Shown here: positions 51,663 through 60,677 of the stretch, piece by piece
How positions within the stretch are numbered: the stretch's first letter is position 1
Layout: each line of letters starts with the position of its first letter
Origin: Brevundimonas mediterranea
GTDB lineage: Bacteria > Pseudomonadota > Alphaproteobacteria > Caulobacterales > Caulobacteraceae
Direction of reading: 5' to 3'
Length of the DNA stretch: 64,000 nt
Assembly: GCF_014196125.1 (NCBI RefSeq)
Contig: NZ_JACIDA010000001.1
Span: 1,550,001 to 1,614,000 of the forward strand
Made by a program: the position numbers and the translations under genes
The notes under the pieces: model-generated
Database searches by the model: none
Told to the model about the DNA's origin: nothing
The model's input: only the letters and a program-made list of their open reading frames with translations

Positions 51663-51768
51663 CCTCAAGCAGGCGAGCGCCGCGCGCGAGGCGATAGGCC
51701 CCAAAACGAAGATGGCCTCAAGCAGCAGAGCGCCGCGCGCGATGCGATAGGCCGAAAAAGCAAACGGC
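51663..51768. repeat. imperfect 53-bp tandem duplication
   Basis: Copy 1 (51663-51715) and copy 2 (from 51716) both begin CCTCAAGCAG and share GAGCGCCGCGCGCGA and GCGATAGGCC, with several substitutions. They lie between tRNA-Leu and the RNase D gene and contain no supported gene. Confidence 0.65.
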
Positions 51769-51801
51769 GCCGTGTCCGAAAACACGACGCCGTCTATAAT
51801 A

Positions 51802-51888
<87 letters not shown>

Positions 51889-52101
51889 CCCGTCGGCAGC
51901 GCCTTGCGGCGTTTCCATCGGGAAGGCGCGGACCTCTAAGGGAGGGTCCGGGCGGGGTCAACAGGGATTTTTCGTCGGAGGTCGGTTTTATTTCGCAAGC
52001 GGGGCGGGAGGCCCCGACGCAGGCGTCGGTCGGACATGGTTGCGGCCCGTTAAGCCTGTTCGCTTACCTCGCTTTGAGAGCCCTGCCCCTATCTGGGTGC
52101 G

Positions 52102-53013
52102 ATGGCGGATCCGTCCCGAGTTTCCAAGGCGCACGAGCGGCGCACGACCCCTCGCGCGACCTATCGCAAGCGTCGGCGTCGGCGCGAGCGCGTCCACATG
52201 TTCGGCCAGCTGGTCGATCTGGTGAAGCCCGAGGAAGTGCTGCATCACGTCCAGGACGCCGTGGCCGAGGGCCGCAAGAGCGTGGTGGCCAACCACAATC
52301 TGCACAGCCTCTACCTGCTCCAGAAACATCCGGAGATGCGGGCCTTCTACGAAATGGCCGAGCTGATCGAGGTCGATTCGACACCGATGATCTGGTTCTC
52401 GCGCGCGCTGGGGCTGCACAGCCGGGGGTTTCATCGCTGCACCTATCTGGACTGGCGCGACCATTTCTGGAGCGTCGCGAACCGCAAGGCCTGGCGGGTC
52501 ATGGCGGTCGGCGGCGCGCCGGGCGTAGGCGAGGAGGCGGCGCGCCGGTTGGGCGCACGCTATCCCAAGACCGAGATCCGCACCCGTCACGGCTTCTTCG
52601 ACGCCCGCGCAGGATCAGCCGACAACGCCGAAGTCGTCGCGGAGATTCAGGCCTTTCAGCCGCATATCCTGTTCGTCGGCATGGGCATGCCGCGCCAGGA
52701 GCTGTGGACCCTGGCCGTGTTCGACGCCCTGCCCGACTGTGTCATCCTGTCGGTCGGCGCCGCCTTCGACTATGAGGCGGGAACCCAGAATCCCGCGCCG
52801 CGATGGATGGGCCGCGCCGGGATCGAATGGGCCTATCGCCTGGTGCAGGATCCCCGCCGCCTGTTCCATCGCTATTGCATCGAGCCCTGGACCCTGGCGC
52901 CTCTGGCGATCCGCGACCTGCGCGCGGCCCGCCCCCGCATGTCCGGCAAGACGGCCGCCCGGGGCGCGGACTTCGGCGCACCTCCGACCCGCAATTTTCC
53001 GCACGTAACCTGA
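52102..53013 (+). CDS. WecG/TagA/CpsF-family glycosyltransferase
   Basis: The 303-residue GT26-type enzyme adds an N-acetylmannosaminuronate-like sugar to a lipid-linked precursor in other bacteria. Family marks are KSVVANHNLHSLYLL with the catalytic Asp in EVDSTPMIWFSR, FQPHILFVGMGMPRQELW, VGAAFDYEAGTQNPAPRWMGRAGIEW and the C-terminal YRLVQDPRRLFHRY. The N-terminus is very basic (YRKRRRRRERVH). The starting ATG is at 52102. It likely acts in exopolysaccharide or holdfast synthesis, but the sugar is not known. Confidence 0.9.
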   Translation: MADPSRVSKAHERRTTPRATYRKRRRRRERVHMFGQLVDLVKPEEVLHHVQDAVAEGRKSVVANHNLHSLYLLQKHPEMRAFYEMAELIEVDSTPMIWFSRALGLHSRGFHRCTYLDWRDHFWSVANRKAWRVMAVGGAPGVGEEAARRLGARYPKTEIRTRHGFFDARAGSADNAEVVAEIQAFQPHILFVGMGMPRQELWTLAVFDALPDCVILSVGAAFDYEAGTQNPAPRWMGRAGIEWAYRLVQDPRRLFHRYCIEPWTLAPLAIRDLRAARPRMSGKTAARGADFGAPPTRNFPHVT

Positions 53014-53123
53014 CGCCCATATTCCTACTTGGCAGATAGGCATTAATCGCCATGATCGAGCCATCTGTCACCCGCCATATCAGGGTGAACGACCTCGCAA
53101 GAGGGTGCGAAACGGGAGCGTCG

Positions 53124-54455
53124 ATGCCGCAACACCACGGACCGCACGTCGCGATCATCGGCGCAGGTTTCAGCGGTCTGCTCACCGCGATCCAGTTGCT
53201 GAGGCAGTCGCCCGAGACGCGGGCGACGCTGATCGAACGGCGCGACGCCTTCGGACCCGGCGTCGCCTATGACACCGGCAATCCCGGCCATCTGCTGAAC
53301 GTCCGCCTGGACAATATGAGCGCCTTTCCCGACCAGCCGGGCCATCTGGCCGACTGGCTGGCGGAACAGCCGTCGTGGCGCGCCCAGGACGGCTTCATCA
53401 CCCGCGGCATGTACGGCGACTATCTGCGCCATCTGCTGGCCGAGACCCTGGACGGGGCGACGGAACGGCTGAGGCTGGTGCGCGGCGAGGCGCGGGCGAT
53501 CCAGAGAACGGACGACGCCTGGCGGATCACGGTCGGCGAAGACGTCGTCACGGCGGACGCGGTGGTCCTGGCCCTGGGCAATCTCGAGCCCGCGTCTCCG
53601 CCGGGGGTCGATGCGGCGGTGCGGGCCTCGTCGGCCTATGTCGAGAACCCCTGGCGTATCGACGCCGAAACGGTGGGCGCGGCGCGCAGCATCCTACTGA
53701 TCGGCTCGGGCCTGACCATGGTCGACGCGGCCCTGACCCTGCAGCGGCCGGGCCGGCGCTTCACCGCCCTGTCGCGCCATGGTCTGCTGCCGCGCGGCCA
53801 CGCCACGGTTCCGCCGCCGACCTTCCCCGGCGACTTCTCCGGCGGTCCGTCCGAGGTGCTGGCCCAGGTGCGGCGCGCGACCCTGACCCATGACTGGCGC
53901 GCGGTGTTCGACCGGTTGAGACACAGGGCCCGCGACCTGTGGCGTGATTGGACGCCGGACCAGAAGCGTCGGTTCCTGCGCCACCTGCGCCCCCTGTGGG
54001 ACGTTCACCGGCACAGGATGTCGCCAGGCACGACGCGCGAGATCGCCTCGATGCTCGCCTCGGGAGACCTGACGGTGCTGGCCGGCAAGCTGACGGGCGC
54101 GGTTCTGGACGATGGAAAGATCGAGGCGGCCTGGCGTCCGCGCCATCGTCGCCGTTCGATCCGCGACCGGTTCGATCTTGTGATCAACTGCACCGGCCCG
54201 TTGGGCGTGATCCAGCACAGCGCCGAACCGGTGATCCGCGACCTGCTGACCCGGGGCTACGGCCGTCCCGATCCGCTGGGCCTGGGGCTGGAGGTCGATG
54301 ACGGCGGTCAGTTGATCGCCGTCTCGGGCGCCCGGACGCCGGGCCTGTACGCCATAGGCCCGCTGACGCGCGGCGCCTTCTGGGAAATGACCGCGGTGCC
54401 GGACCTGCGCGGACAGGCGCGTGATCTGGCGGGGGTTCTGGCGACGCGCGGCTGA
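53124..54455 (+). CDS. FAD/NAD(P)-binding protein, YdhS-like
   Basis: The 443-residue protein has an N-terminal dinucleotide motif VAIIGAGFSGLLTAIQLL, a long NMSAFPDQPGHLADWL region of the FAD_NAD(P)-binding family, a second ILLIGSGLTMVDAALTL motif, and NCTGPLG near the C-terminus. GGGAG lies before the ATG at 53124; the frame is open 24 codons further up with no ribosome site. The family includes HI0933/YdhS-type proteins of unclear substrate. It follows a glycosyltransferase gene by 110 bases, with no proof of a shared role. Confidence 0.82.
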   Translation: MPQHHGPHVAIIGAGFSGLLTAIQLLRQSPETRATLIERRDAFGPGVAYDTGNPGHLLNVRLDNMSAFPDQPGHLADWLAEQPSWRAQDGFITRGMYGDYLRHLLAETLDGATERLRLVRGEARAIQRTDDAWRITVGEDVVTADAVVLALGNLEPASPPGVDAAVRASSAYVENPWRIDAETVGAARSILLIGSGLTMVDAALTLQRPGRRFTALSRHGLLPRGHATVPPPTFPGDFSGGPSEVLAQVRRATLTHDWRAVFDRLRHRARDLWRDWTPDQKRRFLRHLRPLWDVHRHRMSPGTTREIASMLASGDLTVLAGKLTGAVLDDGKIEAAWRPRHRRRSIRDRFDLVINCTGPLGVIQHSAEPVIRDLLTRGYGRPDPLGLGLEVDDGGQLIAVSGARTPGLYAIGPLTRGAFWEMTAVPDLRGQARDLAGVLATRG

Positions 54456-54477
54456 GTCTGGCCTGCGCGCCGGCGGA

Positions 54478-54780
54478 TCAGATCGGCATGGCCATGATTT
54501 CCTTGTAGGCGGAAATCACCTGGTCGCGGACGGACATCACGGTTTCCAGCGACGCCTCGGCCGAGCTGAGGGCCGTGACCACGTCGATCAGATTGCCGTT
54601 GCCCTGGATCGACTGAGTCATCTGGGTCTCGGCCGAGCGCGACTGCTGGGTCATGTCGGTCATGGCGTTCTTGACCAGATCGGCGAAGCCGTTGTCGCCG
54701 GAGGCGGGCGGCTGCGCCGCCGTGGGCATGGCGCTGCCCTGAACGGCGGCGTAGGCGCGGGCGGCCATCATCGGGTTCAT
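54478..54780 (-). CDS. fliE: flagellar basal-body protein FliE
   Basis: The 100-residue export-gate/rod adaptor has the typical helical layout: a Met/Ala-rich N-terminus, FADLVKNAMTDMTQQSRSAE, and the conserved C-terminal LIDVVTALSSAEASLETVMSVRDQVISAYKEIM. It joins the MS ring and the rod. It is the last gene of flgB-flgC-fliE. Length and ending agree with FliE of other Caulobacterales. Confidence 0.95.
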   Translation of the reverse strand: MNPMMAARAYAAVQGSAMPTAAQPPASGDNGFADLVKNAMTDMTQQSRSAETQMTQSIQGNGNLIDVVTALSSAEASLETVMSVRDQVISAYKEIMAMPI

Positions 54781-54790
54781 GGCCTAGTCC

Positions 54791-55210
54791 TCAGCGTTTG
54801 ATGATGTCGAGGGTGCGGCTGTCCATGGACCGCGCCGTCTCGATGACGTTCAGATTGGCTTCGTAGGCGCGCTGGGCTTCGCGCATGTCCATGGCTTCCA
54901 CCAGGGTGTCGACATTGGGCCGCATCACATAGCCCTGGGCGTTGGCCGCCGGGTGCGAGGGGTCGTAGTCCATCTTGAACTCGCCCTGGTCGGGCCGGAC
55001 CTCGGCCAGGGTGACGCCGGTCGCGCCGTCGACCTCGCGCGCCTGGAAGACCGGGATCTGGCGACGATAGGGCTCGCCGCCGGGGGTGCGGGCGGTGGAC
55101 TGGGCGTTGGCGATGTTCTCGGCGATGACGCGCATGCGCGACTGCTGGGCCTTGAGGGCCGAGGCCGCCACCGCCATGGCGCTGTTCGAGGGGGGGATGG
55201 GATCAGGCAT
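54791..55210 (-). CDS. flgC: flagellar rod protein FlgC
   Basis: The 139-residue proximal rod protein begins with an AVAASALKAQQSRMRVIAENIANAQST motif, holds GYVMRPNVDTLVEAMDMREAQRAYEAN and ends in the usual MDSRTLDIIKR. The N- and C-terminal helices form the rod coiled-coil. It starts 17 bases after flgB and is followed by fliE 10 bases later, so all three are one transcript. CtrA-like boxes lie upstream of flgB. Confidence 0.95.
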   Translation of the reverse strand: MPDPIPPSNSAMAVAASALKAQQSRMRVIAENIANAQSTARTPGGEPYRRQIPVFQAREVDGATGVTLAEVRPDQGEFKMDYDPSHPAANAQGYVMRPNVDTLVEAMDMREAQRAYEANLNVIETARSMDSRTLDIIKR

Positions 55211-55226
55211 GGATCAGTCCTTCGTC

Positions 55227-55634
55227 TCAGCCCGCGCCAGGCTTGCGCGCGGCCATGCGGAGCATGGACATGGATTTCTGGTAGAAGCCGATGGCGGCGT
55301 CATAGGCCATGCGGCTCTCGGCCATCTTCAGCATCTGCTCCTCGACCACCACCGAGTTGCCGTCGAGCGTGGTCTCGGAGTCCGGCGACTTGGTCGGGTC
55401 GAACCGAGGCGCGCTGACGGCCGGGGCGATATGGGCGCGGTTGGTGCGGACGACCTGAAGCCCCCCGCCCGAACGCAGGGCGGCGGCGAAGTCGGTCGGC
55501 TGTTTCAGATCGCGGCCGACGAAGCCGGGCGTGTCGGCGTTGGCCACGTTCTCGGCGATGAGCTTCTGGCGCTCGTCCAGCCAGCCCAGCCGGCCCTTGA
55601 TCTGCCCCAGCAGCGGTATGTCGGCGACGCCCAT
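55227..55634 (-). CDS. flgB: flagellar rod protein FlgB
   Basis: The 135-residue proximal rod protein has the FlgB signature LDERQKLIAENVANADTPGFVGRDLK and the C-terminal MLKMAESRMAYDAAIGFYQKSMSMLRMA helix. It is the first gene of flgB-flgC-fliE. It diverges from fliO across 141 bases that hold two CtrA-box-like sites. In Caulobacter, CtrA controls class II flagellar genes of this kind. Confidence 0.95.
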   Translation of the reverse strand: MGVADIPLLGQIKGRLGWLDERQKLIAENVANADTPGFVGRDLKQPTDFAAALRSGGGLQVVRTNRAHIAPAVSAPRFDPTKSPDSETTLDGNSVVVEEQMLKMAESRMAYDAAIGFYQKSMSMLRMAARKPGAG

Positions 55635-55691
55635 GGCGATCTCCCGTGCGACGCGGATGCGCGCGATGGGCAGAAAATGCCGCCTGCATGG

Positions 55692-55723
55692 TTAACAGGC
55701 CGTTATCTAAACCCATCGTTAAC
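55692..55723. promoter_or_regulatory. CtrA-box-like sites between flgB and fliO
   Basis: TTAA-N7-TTAT (55692-55706, followed by C) and TAAA-N7-TTAAC (55708-55723) each differ by one base from the CtrA consensus TTAA-N7-TTAAC. A further TTAA is at 55732. They lie in the divergent promoter region of two flagellar transcripts. Confidence 0.6.
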
Positions 55724-55775
55724 CGTGGTGGTTAAGACTTGAGGAACAGCGCCGACTGCGCGGGGCCTTAAGCGT

Positions 55776-56051
55776 ATGAATTTCCTCGATCTCGCCCGCG
55801 CCGTCTTCGGCCTGGCCTTCACCCTGGGCCTGATCGGCCTGGCCGCCTATGCGGCGCGTCGCTATGCGCCGCAGCTGATGGCCAAGCTGAACGCCCAGCG
55901 CGGCGAACGGCGGATGCAGGTGGTCGAGACCCTGGTGCTGGACCCCGCGCGCCGGCTGGTCCTGGTGCGGATCGATGCGGAAGAGCGGCTGATCCTGCTG
56001 GGCGAAGGCCGCGAACTGATCGAGCCGCGCCAGACGGAGATCTTCAAGTGA
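55776..56051 (+). CDS. fliO: flagellar export protein FliO
   Basis: The 91-residue protein has one membrane helix (AVFGLAFTLGLIGLAAYAARRY) and a cytoplasmic FliO domain with MQVVETLVLDPARRLVLVRIDAEERLILLGEG. It helps build the FliP ring of the flagellar export gate. The short length is usual for FliO. Its stop overlaps the GTG start of fliP, so the two are coupled. It is divergent from flgB. Confidence 0.92.
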   Translation: MNFLDLARAVFGLAFTLGLIGLAAYAARRYAPQLMAKLNAQRGERRMQVVETLVLDPARRLVLVRIDAEERLILLGEGRELIEPRQTEIFK

Positions 56052-56857
56052 AGGGGATTTTCACGATCCCCACGGGCGCCGAGCTGAAGCGCGCGGCCCT
56101 GCTGTCGCTGTTCACCACCCTGGTCTGCCTGGCCTGGCCCCTGGCGGCCTTCGCCCAGGACGCGGCGGCGGGCGGGTCGGCGATCAATATCGACCTGGGC
56201 AGCGGCGCGGGCCTGACGCAGCGGGTGGTGCAGCTGGTCGGGCTGATGACCGTGCTGTCGCTGGCGCCCTCCATCGTCATCATGACCACCAGTTTCGTGC
56301 GAATCGTCGTGGTCCTGTCGCTGTTGCGGACGGCGCTGGGGATGCAGCAGTCGCCGCCGAACGCCGTCCTGGTGTCCCTGGCCCTGTTCCTGAGCGCCAT
56401 CGTCATGGCCCCGACCTGGCAGGACGCCTATGATTCGGGCATCCGTCCGCTGCTGGATCAGCAGATGGAACTGCCCCAGGCCTTCGATGCGGCGTCGGAA
56501 CCTGTGAAAACCTTCATGCTGGCTCAGGTGGACCGCGGAGACCTGGCCCTGTTCACCCGTCTGAGCCGTGTGGAGGCCCCGACCAACCTGCAGGAGCTGC
56601 CCCTGCGCGTGGTCACGCCGGCCTTCATGATCAGCGAGCTGAAGAAGGCGTTCGAAATCGGATTTCTCCTTTTCGTTCCGTTCCTTGTGATCGATCTGGT
56701 GGTCGCCAGCGTGCTGATGTCCATGGGTATGATGATGCTGCCTCCGGTGGTGGTGTCCCTGCCGTTCAAGCTGATCTTCTTCGTGCTGGTGGACGGCTGG
56801 AGACTGGTCGCCGGCAGCCTGGTCGAGAGCTTCCAGCGGGCGTCCGGAACCGGATAA
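56048..56857 (+). CDS. fliP: flagellar export gate protein FliP
   Basis: The 269-residue inner-membrane protein has a signal peptide (to about AAFAQDA) and four helices. Family motifs include SLAPSIVIMTTSFVRIVVVLSLLRTALGMQQSPPNAVL, PLLDQQMELPQAF and the C-terminal MMLPPVVVSLPFKLIFFVLVDGWRLV. FliP forms the core ring of the flagellar type III export gate. It starts with a GTG that overlaps the fliO stop. Confidence 0.96.
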   Translation: MKGIFTIPTGAELKRAALLSLFTTLVCLAWPLAAFAQDAAAGGSAINIDLGSGAGLTQRVVQLVGLMTVLSLAPSIVIMTTSFVRIVVVLSLLRTALGMQQSPPNAVLVSLALFLSAIVMAPTWQDAYDSGIRPLLDQQMELPQAFDAASEPVKTFMLAQVDRGDLALFTRLSRVEAPTNLQELPLRVVTPAFMISELKKAFEIGFLLFVPFLVIDLVVASVLMSMGMMMLPPVVVSLPFKLIFFVLVDGWRLVAGSLVESFQRASGTG

Positions 56858-56970
56858 TCCCCGCCCCATAAGGCTTTGCGCCTTTTACCCGCTTGCAATG
56901 CCGGACGAAATCCGTGTTGATCCACCGGTCCTCGCCCTGAATCGGGCGACTAACACTGGAAACGCTTCTT

Positions 56971-57249
56971 ATGACCACTCAAGCCGAACTGATCGCCGCC
57001 GTCGCCAAGGACGCCGGTGTCTCGCAGGCCGACGCCGGCAAGGTGCTGACCGCCATCGTCGAAAACATCCACGCCAGCCTGAAGGCCGGCGGCGACGTGC
57101 GCATCTCGAACCTGGGCGTCTTCGACACCGCCGCCCGCGCCGAGCGTGAAGGCCGCAACCCCGCCACGGGCGCGACCATCAAGATCGCCGCCTCCAAGGC
57201 CGTCCGCTTCCGCGTCTCGAAGCCGCTGAAGGACGCCGTCAACGGCTAA
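56971..57249 (+). CDS. HU-family DNA-binding protein
   Basis: The 92-residue histone-like protein has the HU layout: TQAELIAAVAKDAGVSQADAGKVLTAIVENIHASLKAGGDVRISNLGVF, then the DNA-binding arm EGRNPATGATIKIAASKAVRFRVSK. It bends and packs the chromosome. The usual arm proline region is intact. It starts after a 113-base gap from fliP and has its own short upstream region. A GC hairpin lies just past the stop. Confidence 0.95.
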   Translation: MTTQAELIAAVAKDAGVSQADAGKVLTAIVENIHASLKAGGDVRISNLGVFDTAARAEREGRNPATGATIKIAASKAVRFRVSKPLKDAVNG

Positions 57250-57257
57250 GGTTTTTC

Positions 57258-57275
57258 CGGTCCCCTCGGGGACCG
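57258..57275 (+). other. GC hairpin after the HU gene
   Basis: CGGTCCCC and GGGGACCG form a perfect 8-bp stem with a 2-base loop 9 bases after the HU stop. No T run follows, so it may not be a strong intrinsic terminator. Confidence 0.4.
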
Positions 57276-57285
57276 ATCAACCGAT

Positions 57286-60144
57286 TCAACGGGCGGGGGT
57301 CGCAGGGCGATTCCCGCCCGTTTCCTTTCGGAAGTCCTGTTTGGCGGCGTTGACCCAGCCGACGAAGGTGTCGGCGTTGGCCGACAGGGCGGCGAAGTCG
57401 TTCGCTCCCGCCAGACCCGCCAGATTGTCGTCCAGGGCCACGCGGATCGCATTGGCCGACCGCGCCCGGGGGATGAAGGGCGAATATTGGCCGCGCAGAC
57501 GATCCAGGGCGGCGGGGTTTCCACTCAGCGAATAGCCGACGCCGGCGCGAATCAGCCAGCTTTCCTCGGCCGGGGTCAGGGGCGCATCCGCCTGCTTGTA
57601 ACGGTCGCCCAGACGCGCTTCGTACAGGGGCGCGGCCTCGGCCCACTTCTGCTGTTTCCACAGGATGTCGCCGCGCACCTCGCGCGCCGGGCCGGACTGG
57701 TCGCGGTCCAGAACCTCCAGGGCGTGATCGTAGCGGCCCAGATCCATCAGGGCGCGGGCCTCCAGCGCCCGACGCTCGCTGTTGATGGCGTTGGGCAGCA
57801 GGGTGGTGCGCGAGCCCCAGATGGCCTGCAACGCCTTCTCCGGCTGACGGTCCATCAGATAGACGGTGGCCAGATCGGTGGCGACCTGGGCCTTGGCCAC
57901 CCCGTCCAGACGCTCGTCCACCTGGTGTTTCAGCAGTTCGGCGGCCTGGTCCAGCAGGTCGACGTCGATCAGGCGGCGCGACAGACGGCGCACCATCTCG
58001 TCGCCGTCGGCGCCGATGGGGGTCAGTTCGCGGAAATCATAGAACAGCGCCAGGGCCTGAACCGGCTGCAAGCCGTCAGCCGCCCCTTCCAGGAACAGGG
58101 CGCGGAAGGCGTTGGACTGGTCGGCGTAGATCTCGGCGGCGCCGGGCACCCCGGACATCCGCTTGCCGGCGCCGCGCAGGGCGTCCAGGGCCTCGCGATA
58201 GCGCCCCTGCTGAAGATAGAGGTCGGCCAGTTTGCGGATGACGGCCAGTTCGGTGGCGTCGCCGCGCCAGCGCCACTTCAACTGCTCAAGCTGCTGGGCC
58301 GCCTGATCCGGCGTCAGGACGCCCTTGTCCAGCTCCAGACCGATGGCGCCCAGTTTGGCGGGGGTGGCGATGCCGTCCAGCGGCGCGCGGGCCACGGCCT
58401 TGTACACCGCCAGCGCCCGGTCCTTGTCGCCGGACAGTTCGAACAGCCGCGCCTGGACCACGCGCGCGGTCAGCTGATCGGCGGCCGAGGCGTTCTGGCT
58501 GAAGACATAGGCCAGCAGCTGGCGCGCGGCCGGCAGGTCGTTCGTCTGGATGGCGGCCAGGGCGTGGGCTGCGCCGAAGCGGGCGCGCCATTCCTTGGGG
58601 AAGTCGTCGATGACCGAGGCGCCGGCGGCGAAGGCGCGGCGCGCCCCCTCCCAGTCGCCCTGTTCGGCGGCGATATAGCCCTGCCAGACCTTGGCGGCGG
58701 GATCGTTGGACAGGGCCGAGCCGGCGAAATCGGCCTGGGCCTCCTCCAGACGGCCGACGCCGACGCGGGCGGCGCCGCGCAGGCCGCGCACCTCGGGCTC
58801 GCCCTGCATGTTGGGAGCCTTGGCGACCAGGGCGTTGATGACGCCGATCGCCTCATAGTTCAGGCTGGACCCGACCAGGAAACGGGCCAGGGCCATGCGC
58901 GCCGCGATGGGCGCGCGGGGATTGTCGGTTCCGGCGATGGTTTCCTGAGCCGCCGCATCCTGAAGGCGGCGATAACGTTGCGAGAAGCCGTCCTCGCCTG
59001 CCGTCCCCCATTCCTCCAGGATCAGGGCCGGATAGGCCGCCGGCTTCGGCGCGTCATCCTCACGGGCGGCCGCCTCCAGCGTCGCCGACGGCGGCGACAG
59101 GGTCAGGCCCTGCGGGCGGCTGAGGGTGACCAGATCGCCCGCCGCCTCGATCTTCAGATCGTCGGTCGTGGTCTCGACCGCCAGGCCCTGGGCGGTGGGG
59201 ATCAGGCTGAGATCGACGGTGCTGCGCGTACCCGAGAACCCCTTGCCGGGCGCCAAGGCGGTGACGGCGGCGAAACGGTCGCCGACCAGGGGATCCGTCA
59301 GCCAGACGGTCTTGGTCGCGCCCGCCATCCGCGCCACCAGGGTGGCCGAGCCGTCGTCGGAGCGGTCGATTTCGACGCCCGAGGCGCCGGCGGGCGGACC
59401 GCCGATGGTCACGGTCCAGGTTCCGCCCTGCCCTTCGGCCGCCACAGGCAGGCCGTCGGGAGCGGCGATGCGGACGGCGGTGTAGTCAGGGCCGGCGGCC
59501 CAGCGGGCGTCCTTGGCCGGACCCAGGGCCTTGGCGCCGGTCAGGTCCATCTTGGCGGCGGTGTCGAACACGACCCAGACGGCCTCGCCCCGGCGGAAGA
59601 CGGCGGCGCCGACCGGCGCGCCCCACTGGAAGGTCAGGACCGTCTTGTCCGGCGTCGAGACGGCGCGGACGGGCACGACGGAATTGACGGCGGCCGCCCG
59701 TTCTTCCGACGTCGGCTCGGGCGCCTTGCCCGGCGCGTAGAGGTTCAGCCAGACCGCGCCGTCAGCTGCGCCGGACCGGGCGTCGGCGCCCTCGGCCAGG
59801 GTGATGACCAGATCGGTCGTTCCGCCCCGCGCCAGCCGCGTCTCGACGGCCTTGACCCCCTCCGGCGGATCGACGCGCAGGCGCGAGACGTCCGGCGCGG
59901 CCGAGACGCCCAGGCGGACGATCACCTTGTCGCCCTCGCGCCGGACCTGGCTACGCGCGCCGATGACGCCGCCGAATTCGACACGGGTGAATTCGCTGGA
60001 TTGGCCGATGCTGATCGACAGCGGATCGCGCGACCGGCCGGCTTCCTGGGCGAGCGGCGCCAGTGGCGCGAACACGACCGCGCCGGCCGCGGCGGCGGCC
60101 ACGGTCGACTTCAGGATACGCTTGCTGTGCGGGGTCCCGGACAT
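57286..60144 (-). CDS. large secreted TPR-repeat protein
   Basis: The 952-residue product has a signal peptide (SKRILKSTVAAAAAGAVVFAPLAPLAQ), a beta-rich N-terminal part (about 40-360, with repeated AMIN-like VWVVFDTAAKMDL and VRIAAPDGLP stretches), and a helical C-terminal half of tetratricopeptide-like repeats (for example AARVGVGRLEEAQADFAGSALSNDPAAKVWQGYIAAEQGDW and LADLYLQQGRYREALDALRGAGKRM). The ATG at 60144 gives MSGTPHSKR; a GTG 12 codons up is less likely. Its place next to flagellar genes is suggestive only. Confidence 0.78.
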   Translation of the reverse strand: MSGTPHSKRILKSTVAAAAAGAVVFAPLAPLAQEAGRSRDPLSISIGQSSEFTRVEFGGVIGARSQVRREGDKVIVRLGVSAAPDVSRLRVDPPEGVKAVETRLARGGTTDLVITLAEGADARSGAADGAVWLNLYAPGKAPEPTSEERAAAVNSVVPVRAVSTPDKTVLTFQWGAPVGAAVFRRGEAVWVVFDTAAKMDLTGAKALGPAKDARWAAGPDYTAVRIAAPDGLPVAAEGQGGTWTVTIGGPPAGASGVEIDRSDDGSATLVARMAGATKTVWLTDPLVGDRFAAVTALAPGKGFSGTRSTVDLSLIPTAQGLAVETTTDDLKIEAAGDLVTLSRPQGLTLSPPSATLEAAAREDDAPKPAAYPALILEEWGTAGEDGFSQRYRRLQDAAAQETIAGTDNPRAPIAARMALARFLVGSSLNYEAIGVINALVAKAPNMQGEPEVRGLRGAARVGVGRLEEAQADFAGSALSNDPAAKVWQGYIAAEQGDWEGARRAFAAGASVIDDFPKEWRARFGAAHALAAIQTNDLPAARQLLAYVFSQNASAADQLTARVVQARLFELSGDKDRALAVYKAVARAPLDGIATPAKLGAIGLELDKGVLTPDQAAQQLEQLKWRWRGDATELAVIRKLADLYLQQGRYREALDALRGAGKRMSGVPGAAEIYADQSNAFRALFLEGAADGLQPVQALALFYDFRELTPIGADGDEMVRRLSRRLIDVDLLDQAAELLKHQVDERLDGVAKAQVATDLATVYLMDRQPEKALQAIWGSRTTLLPNAINSERRALEARALMDLGRYDHALEVLDRDQSGPAREVRGDILWKQQKWAEAAPLYEARLGDRYKQADAPLTPAEESWLIRAGVGYSLSGNPAALDRLRGQYSPFIPRARSANAIRVALDDNLAGLAGANDFAALSANADTFVGWVNAAKQDFRKETGGNRPATPAR

Positions 60145-60262
60145 ATCCGTCGAGCCTTGCCCCACAAGCTCTTTAATCACGGTTAACCGACATTGACCGG
60201 GATTCTACAGATAGGACGGTTCGTCCGGCGACAGGCGGCGCGATCCGGCCCATGATGGGGCC

Positions 60263-60649
60263 ATGACCGATTATCCGCGCCTGAGCACCTTGAAGACCGG
60301 CCTGGCCTGTCGCTGTCCCCGCTGCGGCGAGGGGGCGCTGTTCAAAGGCTATCTGACCCTGCGCGAATCCTGCCCGAAATGCGGGCTGGACTATGGGTTC
60401 GCCGATCCGGCCGACGGCCCCGCCTTCTTCGTCATGACGGCGGTGGGCCTGGTCGGGATGATCCTGCTGATGGTCTTCGACTTCAGCGTGAAGCCGCCCA
60501 TCTGGGTGCACGCAGTCGTGACCCTGCCGATCCTGGTGATCATGTGCCTGGGCTGCCTGCGGCCGTTCAAGGCCTGGCTGGTGGCGGAGCAGTTCATCCA
60601 CAAGGCCGCCCCGCCGGAGTTCTCCAGCAACGGCAAGCACGGGGACTGA
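60263..60649 (+). CDS. DUF983 membrane protein
   Basis: The 128-residue protein opens with the DUF983 zinc-ribbon CRCPRCGEGALFKGYL and CPKCGLDYGFADPADGPAFFVM, followed by two membrane helices (AVGLVGMILLMVF and AVVTLPILVIMCLGCL) and a C-terminal PFKAWLVAEQF. The family is found near cytochrome oxidase or membrane genes in many alphaproteobacteria, but its role is not known. It is divergent from the TPR gene and converges with a lipoprotein gene over a hairpin. Confidence 0.9.
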   Translation: MTDYPRLSTLKTGLACRCPRCGEGALFKGYLTLRESCPKCGLDYGFADPADGPAFFVMTAVGLVGMILLMVFDFSVKPPIWVHAVVTLPILVIMCLGCLRPFKAWLVAEQFIHKAAPPEFSSNGKHGD

Positions 60650-60677
60650 GGCTAGAGAAGCCGGGTTCCCTCTCAAT

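Noticed and set aside
57258..57275. A strong intrinsic terminator for HU.
   Set aside because: The stem is good but no T run follows on the plus strand, so it is listed only as a hairpin.
57487..60186. An 899-residue open frame on the plus strand.
   Set aside because: It mirrors the TPR gene on the other strand, has no recognisable domain, and is low-complexity in Gly/Gln/Arg.
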